This document shows positions 1 to 8,001 of a stretch of 64,000 nt of DNA, in pieces (within the stretch, counting starts at the first letter, position 1; each line of letters begins with the position of its first letter). Below the pieces are notes generated by a model. That model was not told the DNA's origin. It searched no databases and was given only the letters and a program-made list of their open reading frames with translations. Source of the DNA: Lysobacter sp. HDW10. Lineage in GTDB: Bacteria > Pseudomonadota > Gammaproteobacteria > Xanthomonadales > Xanthomonadaceae. The position numbers were made by a program, and so were the translations under genes. The stretch covers positions 1,418,885 to 1,482,884 of the forward strand of contig NZ_CP049864.1 of NCBI RefSeq assembly GCF_011300685.1. The letters are read 5' to 3'.

Positions 1-1538
1 TCGGCGCACGTCCGATGCCGCTCGGCCTCGATTTGCAGGGTGGTGTGCACTTCTTGATGCAAGTCGATCAAAAGGCCGCACTCGAAAAGCGCATGGATGG
101 CACCGCGGAACGTATCCGCACGGCCTTGCAAAACGACAAGATCCCCTACGGTTCGATCGAGCGGATGGCAGATTCCAGCGTGGCTGTCGTTTTGGATCCC
201 TCAGCCAATAAGGACAAAGCGCAATCTTTGATCAGCACCACCTTGTCCTCAGGTGTGGCGATGGGTGCCGGTAATCCTTACACCGTCACAGAGCAAGGCA
301 ACACCTTGTTGGTGCGCGTAAACGAAGCGGCATTGCAAGCGGTCTCGGCAGACGCCGTGGATCAAAACCGCAACGTGATTGCAGATCGTATTAACTCGCT
401 CGGCGTGGCTGAGCCGGTCTTGCAGCGTCAAGGCACTGATCGACTTGTGGTTGAATTACCCGGTCTTCAAGACATGGCAGAAGCCAAGCGCCAAATCGGT
501 GCGACCGCCACGCTCGAGTTCCGCGCAGTAACGGGTGATCTCACCGCGGCGGCTGAAGCAGAGCGCAGTGGCATCATTCCGCCGGGCTCGAAGTTGTATC
601 GCATGGAAAACGGCGCGCCTATCTTGTTGTCCAAGCGCGTTTTGGTGTCGGGCGACGAATTGTTAGACGCGCAAGTCACGCCGGACCCGAAGTCGGGTAT
701 GCCGTCGGTCAGCGTGACCTTGACCGGTGAAGCCGGCAAGCGCATGTTCAACCACACGGTCAATAACGTGAACAAGCAATTGGCCACGGTGTATATCGAT
801 CGTATTCCGGTCACTACCAAAGATGCCAACGGCAACGAAGTGCAATCATCGCGCACGCAAGAGCGCGTGATCGCAGCGCCGAACATCGCGGAACCCTTTG
901 GTGAGCGCTTCAATACGACGGGTCTCACCAACGAACAAGCGACAGACCTTGCCAAGCAATTGAAATCCGGTGCCCTTGCAGCGCCGATGGACTTTGTCGA
1001 ACAGGGCGTGATCGGTCCGAGCTTGGGCCGCGAGAACGTGGAGCGCGGTGTACAAGCGGTGCTGTATTCTTTTGTCTTCGTGTTGTTCTTCTTCTTGGTG
1101 TACTACCGCATGTTCGGCATGATCACCTGTCTGGCCTTGTTGCTACAGATGGTGATGATTGTGGCGGTGATGTCGATCTTCGGCGCCACCATGTCCTTGC
1201 CTGGTTTTGCCGGTCTTGCGCTATCGGTCGGTATGTCGGTGGACGCCAACGTCCTGATCAACGAACGTATCCGTGAAGAACTTCGCGCAGGTGTGCCGCC
1301 TAAGGCTGCGATTGCCGTGGGTTACGACCGCGCGTCGGGCACGATTTTCGACTCAAATATGACCGCGTTGCTGGCAGGCGTTGCCTTGCTTGCATTCGGT
1401 ACCGGCCCACTGAAGGGCTTTGCCATGACGATGATCATCGGCATCATGACCTCGCTGTTCTCCGCAGTGACAGTTTCGCGCGGTATTGCCACTTTGATTT
1501 ACGGCAAGCGCAAGAAACTGAAGTCGATCGCCATCTGA
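1..1538 (+). CDS. secD: Protein translocase subunit SecD (5' end missing)
   Basis: SecD is the large RND-like subunit of the SecDF proton-driven complex that pulls secreted proteins through SecYEG at the inner membrane. The window opens inside the gene: the frame is open from base 3 and reads GARPMPLGLDLQGGVHFL, the conserved segment just after the first transmembrane helix. The ATG at 15 is therefore internal, and the first helix lies outside the window. About 511 residues are visible. They comprise the periplasmic P1 region, then the C-terminal five-helix membrane block starting near VLYSFVFVLFFFLVYY, with the family motif GMSVDANVLINERIREEL. The stop codon lies 13 bp before secF, so the two form an operon. 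Identification is certain. Confidence 0.97.
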   Translation, partial: GARPMPLGLDLQGGVHFLMQVDQKAALEKRMDGTAERIRTALQNDKIPYGSIERMADSSVAVVLDPSANKDKAQSLISTTLSSGVAMGAGNPYTVTEQGNTLLVRVNEAALQAVSADAVDQNRNVIADRINSLGVAEPVLQRQGTDRLVVELPGLQDMAEAKRQIGATATLEFRAVTGDLTAAAEAERSGIIPPGSKLYRMENGAPILLSKRVLVSGDELLDAQVTPDPKSGMPSVSVTLTGEAGKRMFNHTVNNVNKQLATVYIDRIPVTTKDANGNEVQSSRTQERVIAAPNIAEPFGERFNTTGLTNEQATDLAKQLKSGALAAPMDFVEQGVIGPSLGRENVERGVQAVLYSFVFVLFFFLVYYRMFGMITCLALLLQMVMIVAVMSIFGATMSLPGFAGLALSVGMSVDANVLINERIREELRAGVPPKAAIAVGYDRASGTIFDSNMTALLAGVALLAFGTGPLKGFAMTMIIGIMTSLFSAVTVSRGIATLIYGKRKKLKSIAI

Positions 1539-1551
1539 CGGAATACAGCAC

Positions 1552-2520
1552 ATGAAACTTTTCCCACTTCACCTTATTCCGAATGACACGCGCATTGATT
1601 TCGTGCGCATGCGCTGGGTCTCGATCAGCATCGCTGCATTACTCATGTTTGCAGCGATCGGCGCTATCGGTTTCAAGGGCTTCAACTTCGCACTCGACTT
1701 CACCGGTGGCACCTTGGTTGAGCTCGAGTTCAAGCAAACACCGAACATCGATACCGTCCGTAGCAATTTGGACAAAGCCGGTTTCGGCAATGCCACCGTG
1801 CAGACCTATGGCGCGGGTAACAAACTGTTGGTGCGTACGGAGTCTGACGCAAGCGTTAAGAATGCGGACGAGGCGAGCAGCCTCACTGCACAACGCGTGC
1901 TGCAAGCCGTCAACCAAACGTCCAACCCGGCCAAGGTGGGTCGTTCAACCTTTTTGAATCCACAAGTCGGTAGTGACTTGGCCAAGAACGCGGCCATGGC
2001 ACTTGCCTTCGTGATCATTGGTTTCTTGGGCTACATCGCGTTCCGATTCGAATGGAAGTTTGCTGTCGCGGCCATTATTGCCACGATGCATGACGTCTTG
2101 ATCTGCGCAGGCTTCTTCGCTGCAACCGGTCGCGAGTTCGATCTCACGGTGTTGGCAGGCTTGTTGTCTGTCATGGGTTACTCAATCAACGACACCATCG
2201 TGGTGTTTGACCGTGTTCGCGAAAACTTCCGCAGCATGCGCGCCGATCCGGCCACCGTGTTGAACGCATCGATCAACCAAACCTTGTCGCGTACGATCAT
2301 TACCTCGTTCGTGGCCTTCTTGACGGTCCTCGCGCTGTATATCTACGGCGGTGGCTCGCTCGAAGGCATGGCCTTGTCGCAGATGATGGGTATCGTGATC
2401 GGTACGCTGTCTTCAATCTTCATCGCCTGCGCATTGCTGACCATCGGTCCGATGAAAGTCACGCGCCAAGATCTGCTGCCGCGTGCGAAGGATCAAGAAG
2501 CGCTAAATCGCCGCCCGTAA
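1552..2520 (+). CDS. secF: Protein translocase subunit SecF
   Basis: This is the smaller partner of SecD in the inner-membrane SecDF complex. The 322 residues match the family's normal length. The N-terminal helix lies near residues 25-45, followed by the signature FNFALDFTGGTLVELEF. After the short periplasmic domain come five C-terminal helices carrying the motif GYSINDTIVVFDRVREN (D and R positions of the RND core). It follows secD directly and ends at an intrinsic terminator, so it is the last gene of the operon. Confidence 0.97.
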   Translation: MKLFPLHLIPNDTRIDFVRMRWVSISIAALLMFAAIGAIGFKGFNFALDFTGGTLVELEFKQTPNIDTVRSNLDKAGFGNATVQTYGAGNKLLVRTESDASVKNADEASSLTAQRVLQAVNQTSNPAKVGRSTFLNPQVGSDLAKNAAMALAFVIIGFLGYIAFRFEWKFAVAAIIATMHDVLICAGFFAATGREFDLTVLAGLLSVMGYSINDTIVVFDRVRENFRSMRADPATVLNASINQTLSRTIITSFVAFLTVLALYIYGGGSLEGMALSQMMGIVIGTLSSIFIACALLTIGPMKVTRQDLLPRAKDQEALNRRP

Positions 2521-2525
2521 ACAGA

Positions 2526-2563
2526 AACGCCCTTCTCCACAGCGTGGGGAAGGGCGTTTGCTT
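2526..2563 (+). terminator. Intrinsic terminator after secF
   Basis: A 15-bp stem with one G-U pair is formed by 2526-2540 and 2544-2558. It is followed by a short T-rich tract. It sits 6 bp after the secF stop and 20 bp before the convergent phosphatase stop, so it may act in both directions. Confidence 0.8.
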
Positions 2564-2582
2564 TGAATCAATGCGTGGGGGC

Positions 2583-3407
2583 TTAGCGACGAAAGCTCGC
2601 AGCGTAGCCTGACGTCGCAATGACTTTTTGCAGCGCGTCTGACAACTTCAAATTGCCGGCCAGAATATGTCGGCTATCGATGCCGCGTTCATCCAGCGGA
2701 CCCGTTTGCGAGCCATTGTAGTCGCACACGCGGCCACCCGCTTCGCGGACCAACAAGACGCCTGCTGCAACATCCCAAGGTTTGACGCCGGCTTCGAAGT
2801 AACCATCCAATCGACCCGCGGCGACATAGGCCATGTCGAGTGCTGCCGAACCCGAGCGGCGAATGTCTTCCGCCTGCAACAAGATCTGACGCGTGCATTC
2901 CAGCTGTGCCGGCGTGCGTTCACGTTCACGCGGGTGGAAACCCGTCGCGATCAAAGCGCCATTCAAATCTTTTCGCTCGCCGACGCGGATACGCGAGCCA
3001 TTCAACAAAGCGCCTGCACCTTTGCTGGCGGTGAACAAATCATTGCGAATGGGATCGTAGATGACCGCATGAATCGGTTCGCCACGCTCGACCAATGCGA
3101 TTGACACGCAATAGTGACCAAAACCGCGGATGTAGTTACTCGTGCCGTCCAACGGGTCGATAACCCAGATAAGCGGACCGCCGCGACCACGCAAGCCACT
3201 TTCTTCGGCTAAGACCGAGCATTCGGGCATCGCGCGCGTGAGTTCACGAATGGCGGCATCTTCTGCGTTCTTGTCGACATCGCTTGCGTAGTCTTGCGTT
3301 GCCTTTTCAACCACATTGAGCTTGTCCAAACGCTGCGCGCTGCGCAACAAAACGTCACCGGCAGCACGTGCCGCCTTGACCATGATTGTGACCGCGGGTT
3401 TCTGCAT
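2583..3407 (-). CDS. suhB: Inositol monophosphatase family protein (SuhB-like)
   Basis: This is a predicted Mg2+/Li+-sensitive sugar- or inositol-phosphate phosphatase. In E. coli the homologue SuhB also binds NusA/RNA polymerase in rRNA antitermination. I chose the ATG at 3407 ([17 protein letters not shown], 274 aa) because AGAGGG lies at a good distance upstream; a longer reading starting at 3497 would run into trmJ. Visible motifs are LAEESG around residue 69, [15 protein letters not shown] (metal-binding DPLDGT motif) and the C-terminal [17 protein letters not shown] (WDxAAG motif). It is transcribed divergently from trmJ and converges on secF. The family is certain; its exact substrate is not. 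Confidence 0.9.
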   Translation of the reverse strand: MQKPAVTIMVKAARAAGDVLLRSAQRLDKLNVVEKATQDYASDVDKNAEDAAIRELTRAMPECSVLAEESGLRGRGGPLIWVIDPLDGTSNYIRGFGHYCVSIALVERGEPIHAVIYDPIRNDLFTASKGAGALLNGSRIRVGERKDLNGALIATGFHPRERERTPAQLECTRQILLQAEDIRRSGSAALDMAYVAAGRLDGYFEAGVKPWDVAAGVLLVREAGGRVCDYNGSQTGPLDERGIDSRHILAGNLKLSDALQKVIATSGYAASFRR

Positions 3408-3482
3408 CGCGGGAGCCCTCTGCTGGAATGAAAAAGAACAATCCGGCTCCGTGGCCGGGTCGGGAAGTTTAACATTGATGAC

Positions 3483-4289
3483 ATGGATTCCGATCAAGCC
3501 TACTCAACACCGCCCATCCGCTTCGTTCTTGTGGGGACACAACACCCTGGAAATTTGGGCGCGGCCGCTCGGGCCATGCGCACCATGGGGTTCTCCAACA
3601 TGGTGCTCGTTGCGCCGGAAAAGGCCCCAAATCACGATACAGACGCCATGGCGGCAGGTGCGGAGGCGCTGGTTCACGACGCACCCGTGTTTGCCAGCTT
3701 GGCCGAAGCCGTCGCTGATTGCGGATTGGTGTTGGGCTGCACGGCGCGCAGTCGACGTGTGGCGCTGGAGGAGCTGCCGCCGCCTGACGCGGCTGTACGT
3801 GCCCTGGGCGCCGTCGCCAATGGGCGCGAAGTTGCCTTGGTCTTCGGCCGCGAACGCACGGGGCTCACCAACGAAGAACTTCAGCTCTGCCATGCCGCGA
3901 TCCACATCCCGTCCGATCCGACATTCAGCTCATTGAATCTGGCCGCAGCGGTGCAAGTGCTCGCGTACGCTTTGCGTATGGCGCAGCTGGACGCGCGCCG
4001 CGACGTGCAGGCTGTGCCGAATCCCACAGAGACGCATGAGGGCGAAGTGCCGGCGAGCCACCAAGACCTCGAAGGCTTCTTCGGTCAGCTCGACGAAACC
4101 CTGCATGCAATTGATTTCCACAAAGGCCGCGCGCCCGAATCCGCCATGCGCAAGTTGCGCAGGATCTTTCTGCGCAACGAGCTATCCATCAAAGAAGTTC
4201 GATTGTTACGCGGCATCCTCGCAGATGCGCAACGCATGGCGATGCTCGCCAATCAACCATCGACTGTGTCAGACAAAGATCCGATGTAA
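3483..4289 (+). CDS. trmJ: tRNA (cytidine/uridine-2'-O)-methyltransferase TrmJ
   Basis: This is a SPOUT-class methyltransferase that 2'-O-methylates position 32 of several tRNAs using S-adenosylmethionine. The N-terminal stretch [21 protein letters not shown] and the motif [13 protein letters not shown], followed by [18 protein letters not shown], form the trefoil-knot cofactor site. The C-terminal extension (from about residue 190) is the dimerisation and tRNA-binding helix region of TrmJ. The 268-aa length is slightly above the usual 245-260. The last 21 bp overlap the 3' end of the convergent exoD-like gene. Confidence 0.93.
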   Translation: MDSDQAYSTPPIRFVLVGTQHPGNLGAAARAMRTMGFSNMVLVAPEKAPNHDTDAMAAGAEALVHDAPVFASLAEAVADCGLVLGCTARSRRVALEELPPPDAAVRALGAVANGREVALVFGRERTGLTNEELQLCHAAIHIPSDPTFSSLNLAAAVQVLAYALRMAQLDARRDVQAVPNPTETHEGEVPASHQDLEGFFGQLDETLHAIDFHKGRAPESAMRKLRRIFLRNELSIKEVRLLRGILADAQRMAMLANQPSTVSDKDPM

Positions 4290-4907
4290 GACATCACTGG
4301 CGTTGTCTTTGATGGCATTGAACGCATCAATGATCTGACCCGACAAAACAAATGCCGCAATGATCAAGGCAAGTCCGACGCACCAAGAGACAATCATCAA
4401 GCCACCGTCGCGCTCGATCATTGCCAATGCAAACAGCACTAGCGTTAATCCGAACAGGTAGTTAGTGCCCGGAATGGGCAGTGCCAGCAGCACCGCGAGA
4501 AACAGCAAGATCAGGCCGGTGAAGCGAAAGGTAATGCTGTTCTCGAAAATCCAATCCGCGCGCGGCCGAATGAGGCGATGCACGGGCCTGAAAATGCGGC
4601 TGAGTTGTGCATGGACTTTCGCCAGCGCACTCCGCTTCGGGCCCTTCGACAACAAGCGCTTTGGAAGCCAAGGTTCATGACGGCCGACGATCATTTGCAG
4701 CGCGAGGAGCGCAACCAATGGGCCTGAGAGCGCACCACCGACTGGAATGGGGATGAAGGCTGGCAGGGTAAGCACGAACAAAATCATGCCGAAACCGCTT
4801 TCCTCGACTTCATCAATGATTTGATGCATCGTGATGTGCGATTCGGGATCGCCTTGCGCCAATCGACCCACCATGCCGAGCAATCCGGTGTCTTTGTCAG
4901 ACTGCAT
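4269..4907 (-). CDS. ExoD family membrane protein
   Basis: This 212-aa integral membrane protein belongs to the ExoD family, named after a Rhizobium gene required for exopolysaccharide synthesis; the biochemical role is unsettled. The family pattern is visible: an N-terminal cytosolic helix (residues 1-38), the hydrophobic segment GFGMILFVLTLPAFIPIPVG, a basic central loop, then three C-terminal hydrophobic segments containing the PIPGTNYLFG repeat-like motif. It follows the CNNM-CBS gene on the same strand and is probably co-transcribed with it. Its start codon lies in the inner copy of a 25-bp tandem duplication; the outer ATG is out of frame. The 3' end overlaps trmJ by 21 bp. Confidence 0.85.
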   Translation of the reverse strand: MQSDKDTGLLGMVGRLAQGDPESHITMHQIIDEVEESGFGMILFVLTLPAFIPIPVGGALSGPLVALLALQMIVGRHEPWLPKRLLSKGPKRSALAKVHAQLSRIFRPVHRLIRPRADWIFENSITFRFTGLILLFLAVLLALPIPGTNYLFGLTLVLFALAMIERDGGLMIVSWCVGLALIIAAFVLSGQIIDAFNAIKDNASDVLHRIFV

Positions 4908-4935
4908 GGTCGGTGTCTTTGTCAGACTGCATGGT
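4886..4935. repeat. Perfect 25-bp tandem duplication at the exoD start
   Basis: Bases 4886-4910 and 4911-4935 are identical and directly adjacent. The unit contains the exoD start codon and its first seven codons. Because 25 is not a multiple of three, the upstream copy (ATG at 4932 on the minus strand) opens a different frame. That frame encodes the 11-residue peptide MQSDKDTDHAV and stops 9 nt past the true start at 4907. The outer edge touches the stop codon of the upstream gene at 4935. Confidence 0.95.
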
Positions 4936-6242
4936 CAATGACCGTCCGCGGTGCGCTCGGTTCCAAGCGGGGTCAAGAGCAACTTGTCGACGCGCGGCCC
5001 ATCAAGATCGACGACTTCGTAGCGCCATTGATGCCATTCGAATGATTCGCCTACGTGCGGAATTCGACCGAACCATGCAATTGCGAAACCCGCCGCGGTA
5101 TGAAAATCGTGTTCGTCTTCCAAGGGCAATTTGTTTGAACCGACGAGCTCGCGCACTTCATCAATCGGCAAACTGCCATCGACCAACCACGAGCCGTCTT
5201 CGCGCTGCACCACCATCGTCTCGGCGTCTGAATGCTCAGCCGACTGCAAGCGCCCAGTCACGGCGCCCATCACATCACTCACGGTGACCATGCCGGTGAC
5301 ATCGCCGTATTCGTCCACCACCAGCGCCAGCGATTGCTGTTCTTCGCGGAAGATTTCCAGAAGCTTCATCGCCTGCGTCGATTCACTGACGAACAAGGCC
5401 TCTCTCAGCTCTTGGAAAAGGGCGGGGCGTGCCTCGCCTAAGTTGTCGAGCAGAGACTTCACTTCCAATACGCCGAGTACGTCCGCATCGCTGCCACGAT
5501 AGACGGGATAACGAGAGAACGGCGTTTGCCGCATGATCCCGAAGTTTTCTTCGAATTCGGCTTCGCTATCGAGCCAGATGATGCGCGTTCTGGGGGTCAT
5601 CAAACTTTCGGCAGTGCGATCACCCAAGCGCAACACGCGCGTCATCATGTTGCGTTCGTCATCGTCGATGACACCTTGCTCGTGTCCTTCCGACACCAGC
5701 ATTTGAATTTCTTCTTCTGTGATTTGCTGTTCGTTGACACCTGCCATACCGACCAACTTGATGATGCCGCGCGTACTGACAGACAGCAGGTCCACCAAAG
5801 GCTTCACAATGATGGCGAAGAATTCAATGGGGTAGGCCGCCACCGAAGCGATACGCTCGGGCGCGATCGTGCCTAAGCGTTTGGGCACCAGCTCACCCAA
5901 CAATCCGAATGCGAACAGCATGACGATGAAGCCGACGATGACCCCAATCAAATGTGCGTGCGGGGCCAACATTGGAAAGTTCTTGAGTGGCTCGGCAATT
6001 TGATCGCCGATCGTTTCGCCACCGAAGAAGCCAATCATCAAACTGAGCAAAGTAATCCAGAGCTGCACCGCAGAAAGAAAGCTCTCCGGATTGTTCGCCA
6101 ACGCCAAGGCCTTCGCGGCGCCGCGACTGGTGATCGACATTTGCTTCAAGCGGCTCTTACGCGATGTCATCACCGCCATTTCGGACATGGCGAAGAACGC
6201 GTTCAGAATGATCAGGAACAGGACGATCAAGAACTTCAGCAT
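4935..6242 (-). CDS. CNNM/CBS/CorC_HlyC membrane protein
   Basis: This 435-aa protein has the architecture of the CorC/YtfL (PaeA) family: an N-terminal DUF21/CNNM transmembrane domain (residues 1-190, starting FLIVLFLIILNAFFAMSEMA), a tandem CBS pair (about 205-330, with SLALVVDEYGDVTGMVTVSD) and a C-terminal CorC_HlyC domain (about 345-430). Members are proposed Mg2+/Co2+ or polyamine exporters; the substrate cannot be read from sequence. The frequent 'hemolysin' label is historical. It is the first gene of a probable two-gene unit with exoD. The C-terminus GTERTADGH meets the 25-bp duplication. Confidence 0.88.
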   Translation of the reverse strand: MLKFLIVLFLIILNAFFAMSEMAVMTSRKSRLKQMSITSRGAAKALALANNPESFLSAVQLWITLLSLMIGFFGGETIGDQIAEPLKNFPMLAPHAHLIGVIVGFIVMLFAFGLLGELVPKRLGTIAPERIASVAAYPIEFFAIIVKPLVDLLSVSTRGIIKLVGMAGVNEQQITEEEIQMLVSEGHEQGVIDDDERNMMTRVLRLGDRTAESLMTPRTRIIWLDSEAEFEENFGIMRQTPFSRYPVYRGSDADVLGVLEVKSLLDNLGEARPALFQELREALFVSESTQAMKLLEIFREEQQSLALVVDEYGDVTGMVTVSDVMGAVTGRLQSAEHSDAETMVVQREDGSWLVDGSLPIDEVRELVGSNKLPLEDEHDFHTAAGFAIAWFGRIPHVGESFEWHQWRYEVVDLDGPRVDKLLLTPLGTERTADGH

Positions 6243-6391
6243 GTGCGTGGCACCGGCTGTGTATTCGTCGGGATGTCGATGCGCGCGGGGCGCAGGGTCT
6301 CGGTAGGTTCGTCCATGTGTGCTTCAATGCTCCGACTGCATGGTAGCAGTTGAATGCGGCGGAACGCGCTTAGTGTAGGAGTGGCAGTGCC

Positions 6392-6721
6392 ATGGATTCA
6401 GCGGACGAGGCCAAAGTGTGGAAAGTCATTCGTGCCATACCGGCCGGCACCGTGCTGGGCTATGGCGAAGTCGGGCGGTTGGCGGGGTTTCCCAAACGTG
6501 CCCGCTGGGTGGCCAAGCTGCTTGCCAGCAAGACGCCCGCAGGCCTGCCATGGCACCGCGTGTTGCGCAGCGACGGAAAAATCGCATTCGCTGAGGGTTC
6601 ATCCGGCTACGAACGGCAATTGGCGGCGCTGAAGAAAGAGGGCGTTGAGGTGCGCAACGGTCGGGTCTTGAAAAAGCGCGTCGTGACTGAAGATGAACAC
6701 CTCTGGGGGCCACCGGTTTAG
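6392..6721 (+). CDS. Alkyltransferase-like protein (Atl, MGMT family)
   Basis: This 109-aa stand-alone version of the O6-alkylguanine-DNA alkyltransferase C-terminal domain has the helix-turn-helix stretch IPAGTVLGYGEVGRLAGFP. The active-site PCHRV motif reads PWHRV here (Trp54), so the protein cannot accept alkyl groups. Proteins with Trp at this place (ATLs, such as E. coli YbaZ) bind O6-alkylguanine lesions and hand them to nucleotide excision repair. The start ATG at 6392 follows TAGGAG at suitable spacing. The last 4 bp overlap the convergent oxygenase gene. Confidence 0.9.
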   Translation: MDSADEAKVWKVIRAIPAGTVLGYGEVGRLAGFPKRARWVAKLLASKTPAGLPWHRVLRSDGKIAFAEGSSGYERQLAALKKEGVEVRNGRVLKKRVVTEDEHLWGPPV

Positions 6722-7329
6722 TCCAGCCGCCGCATCCAGCCGGCAATGCTCAGGCGCGGGTGATACGCGGGCAGAACTTCGTGCTCCATGTCGCTCAAGA
6801 AACACACCGAGGTGCCGAACGTCGGCGCGATATCTACGGAATGCTCTGCCGCGTCATAGAGGCGCAATAGTCCGCCGTGCTCCGGTTGCCACCCTGCGTT
6901 CAAGTAGGTGACCCACGACACCATTCGTGCGCTGTCTGATTGCATCCGATCCCGATGTCTGATGTACCGACCGCCTGGCGGGTAATGCGCATAGTGGGCT
7001 TCGACGCCTTGAATCGGCATTCGCAAGTACATACGCAAATGTTGGCTGAGCGCGTTGAGCTCGGCTAAGAATGCAGGGCCGACCGTGCAACGTGGATCGT
7101 CGAGCCAGAGCGTTTGGTCGCCGCGTAGCGCAGCTTCCGAAGTGATCGAAGCGCCGCGACCCATACGCGCGGCAGTAAACGCACTGGCATTCAAAAGTGC
7201 GCGCGCCTCTTCGCGAAGCGCGTTTGCCGTGGGTTCATCGATAAACGACTGGACTTTGCAGACACCGGCGCTGAACAAGGCCGATGCAATTTTTTCCGGA
7301 TCGTTGCCTTGCACTTCAACTACACGCAT
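6718..7329 (-). CDS. 2-oxoglutarate/Fe(II)-dependent oxygenase
   Basis: This 203-aa protein has the double-stranded beta-helix pattern of prolyl-4-hydroxylase-like dioxygenases. The iron triad appears as His and Asp in RYIRHRDRM, with the distal His in EHEVLPAYHPR. The Arg of the RLSIAGWMRR stretch is the expected 2-oxoglutarate ligand. The substrate is unknown; it could be protein, nucleic acid or a small molecule. It converges on the Atl gene with a 4-bp overlap, and its 5' end faces the rhomboid gene only 32 bp away. Confidence 0.83.
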   Translation of the reverse strand: MRVVEVQGNDPEKIASALFSAGVCKVQSFIDEPTANALREEARALLNASAFTAARMGRGASITSEAALRGDQTLWLDDPRCTVGPAFLAELNALSQHLRMYLRMPIQGVEAHYAHYPPGGRYIRHRDRMQSDSARMVSWVTYLNAGWQPEHGGLLRLYDAAEHSVDIAPTFGTSVCFLSDMEHEVLPAYHPRLSIAGWMRRLD

Positions 7330-7334
7330 GTCCG

Positions 7335-7347
7335 TATCATAGGCGCA
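7335..7347 (+). promoter_or_regulatory. Putative -10 element and transcription start of rhomboid gene
   Basis: TATCAT (7335-7340) is followed by AGGCGCA, which places a likely +1 at A7347, 15 nt before the ATG at 7362. GGAG lies in between as ribosome site. The same 13 bases (TATCATAGGCGCA) occur at 35524-35536 in front of the arginine leader ORF, supporting a promoter rather than chance. No good -35 box is seen at 17 bp. Confidence 0.4.
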
Positions 7348-7361
7348 ATCTCGGAGACCCC

Positions 7362-8000
7362 ATGATCAACAACATTCCCCCCGTCACACGGGCCATCGCC
7401 ATCACTATTGCCGTGGGATTCCTGGCTCAGATGATTGCCGGGCCGTGGTTGACGCAATTTTTTGCTTTGTGGCCGCTTTCGAACGGTTTCATGCCCTGGC
7501 AATTGTTGACACACGGCTTGTTGCACATGTCGTTCTTGCATCTGTTCTTCAACGGATTGGCCTTGGTGATGTTCGGCGCGCAACTTGAATACACCTGGGG
7601 TTCGCAACGCTTCATGACCTTCATCGCCGTGACCACGATTGGATCAGGCTTGTGTTGGTTGCTGTTGAGTGCCTTGCTTGGCAGTGGCAGTCCCGCCATG
7701 GGGACATCCGGAACGCTGTTCGGCATGTTGCTGGCGTACGGCATGTTGTTTCCGAATCAGCAGGTGATGATGCTGATTCCGCCGATTCCGATGAAGGCAC
7801 GCACGCTCGTCATTGTCTACGGCATTCTTGCTTTGGTATTCGCAGGCAGTGGTTTGCAATCACCCGTTGTTGTCGTTGCACATTTGGGTGGCATGTTGTT
7901 TGCCTGGCTGTTGATCCGCTATTGGCGCGGGCAACCGCCGTTTGGGCGCGGTGGCAAAGGTGGGGGCAAGAAGCCGCCCACCTTGCGACGCGTGGTCTAA
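7362..8000 (+). CDS. Rhomboid family intramembrane serine protease
   Basis: This 212-aa polytopic protein has six to seven hydrophobic segments. The catalytic dyad of rhomboid proteases is intact: Ser in the GTSG motif (AMGTSGTLFGMLLAYG) and His in the later helix (VVAHLGGMLFAWLL). The Asn-containing FLHLFFNGLALVMFG segment fits the oxyanion helix. The start at 7362 is chosen because GGAG precedes it; the frame is open upstream to 7284 but that part would overlap the oxygenase promoter. The basic, glycine-rich tail is cytosolic. The stop lies 1 bp from the convergent M13 gene. Confidence 0.9.
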   Translation: MINNIPPVTRAIAITIAVGFLAQMIAGPWLTQFFALWPLSNGFMPWQLLTHGLLHMSFLHLFFNGLALVMFGAQLEYTWGSQRFMTFIAVTTIGSGLCWLLLSALLGSGSPAMGTSGTLFGMLLAYGMLFPNQQVMMLIPPIPMKARTLVIVYGILALVFAGSGLQSPVVVVAHLGGMLFAWLLIRYWRGQPPFGRGGKGGGKKPPTLRRVV

Positions 8001-8001
8001 C

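Noticed and set aside
1-17. ATG at 15 as secD start
   Set aside because: The conserved SecD segment runs across it, and the frame is open to the left edge.
3408-3497. Longer N-terminus for the inositol-phosphatase gene
   Set aside because: It would overlap the trmJ start. The ATG at 3407 has its own ribosome site and the family N-terminus begins there.
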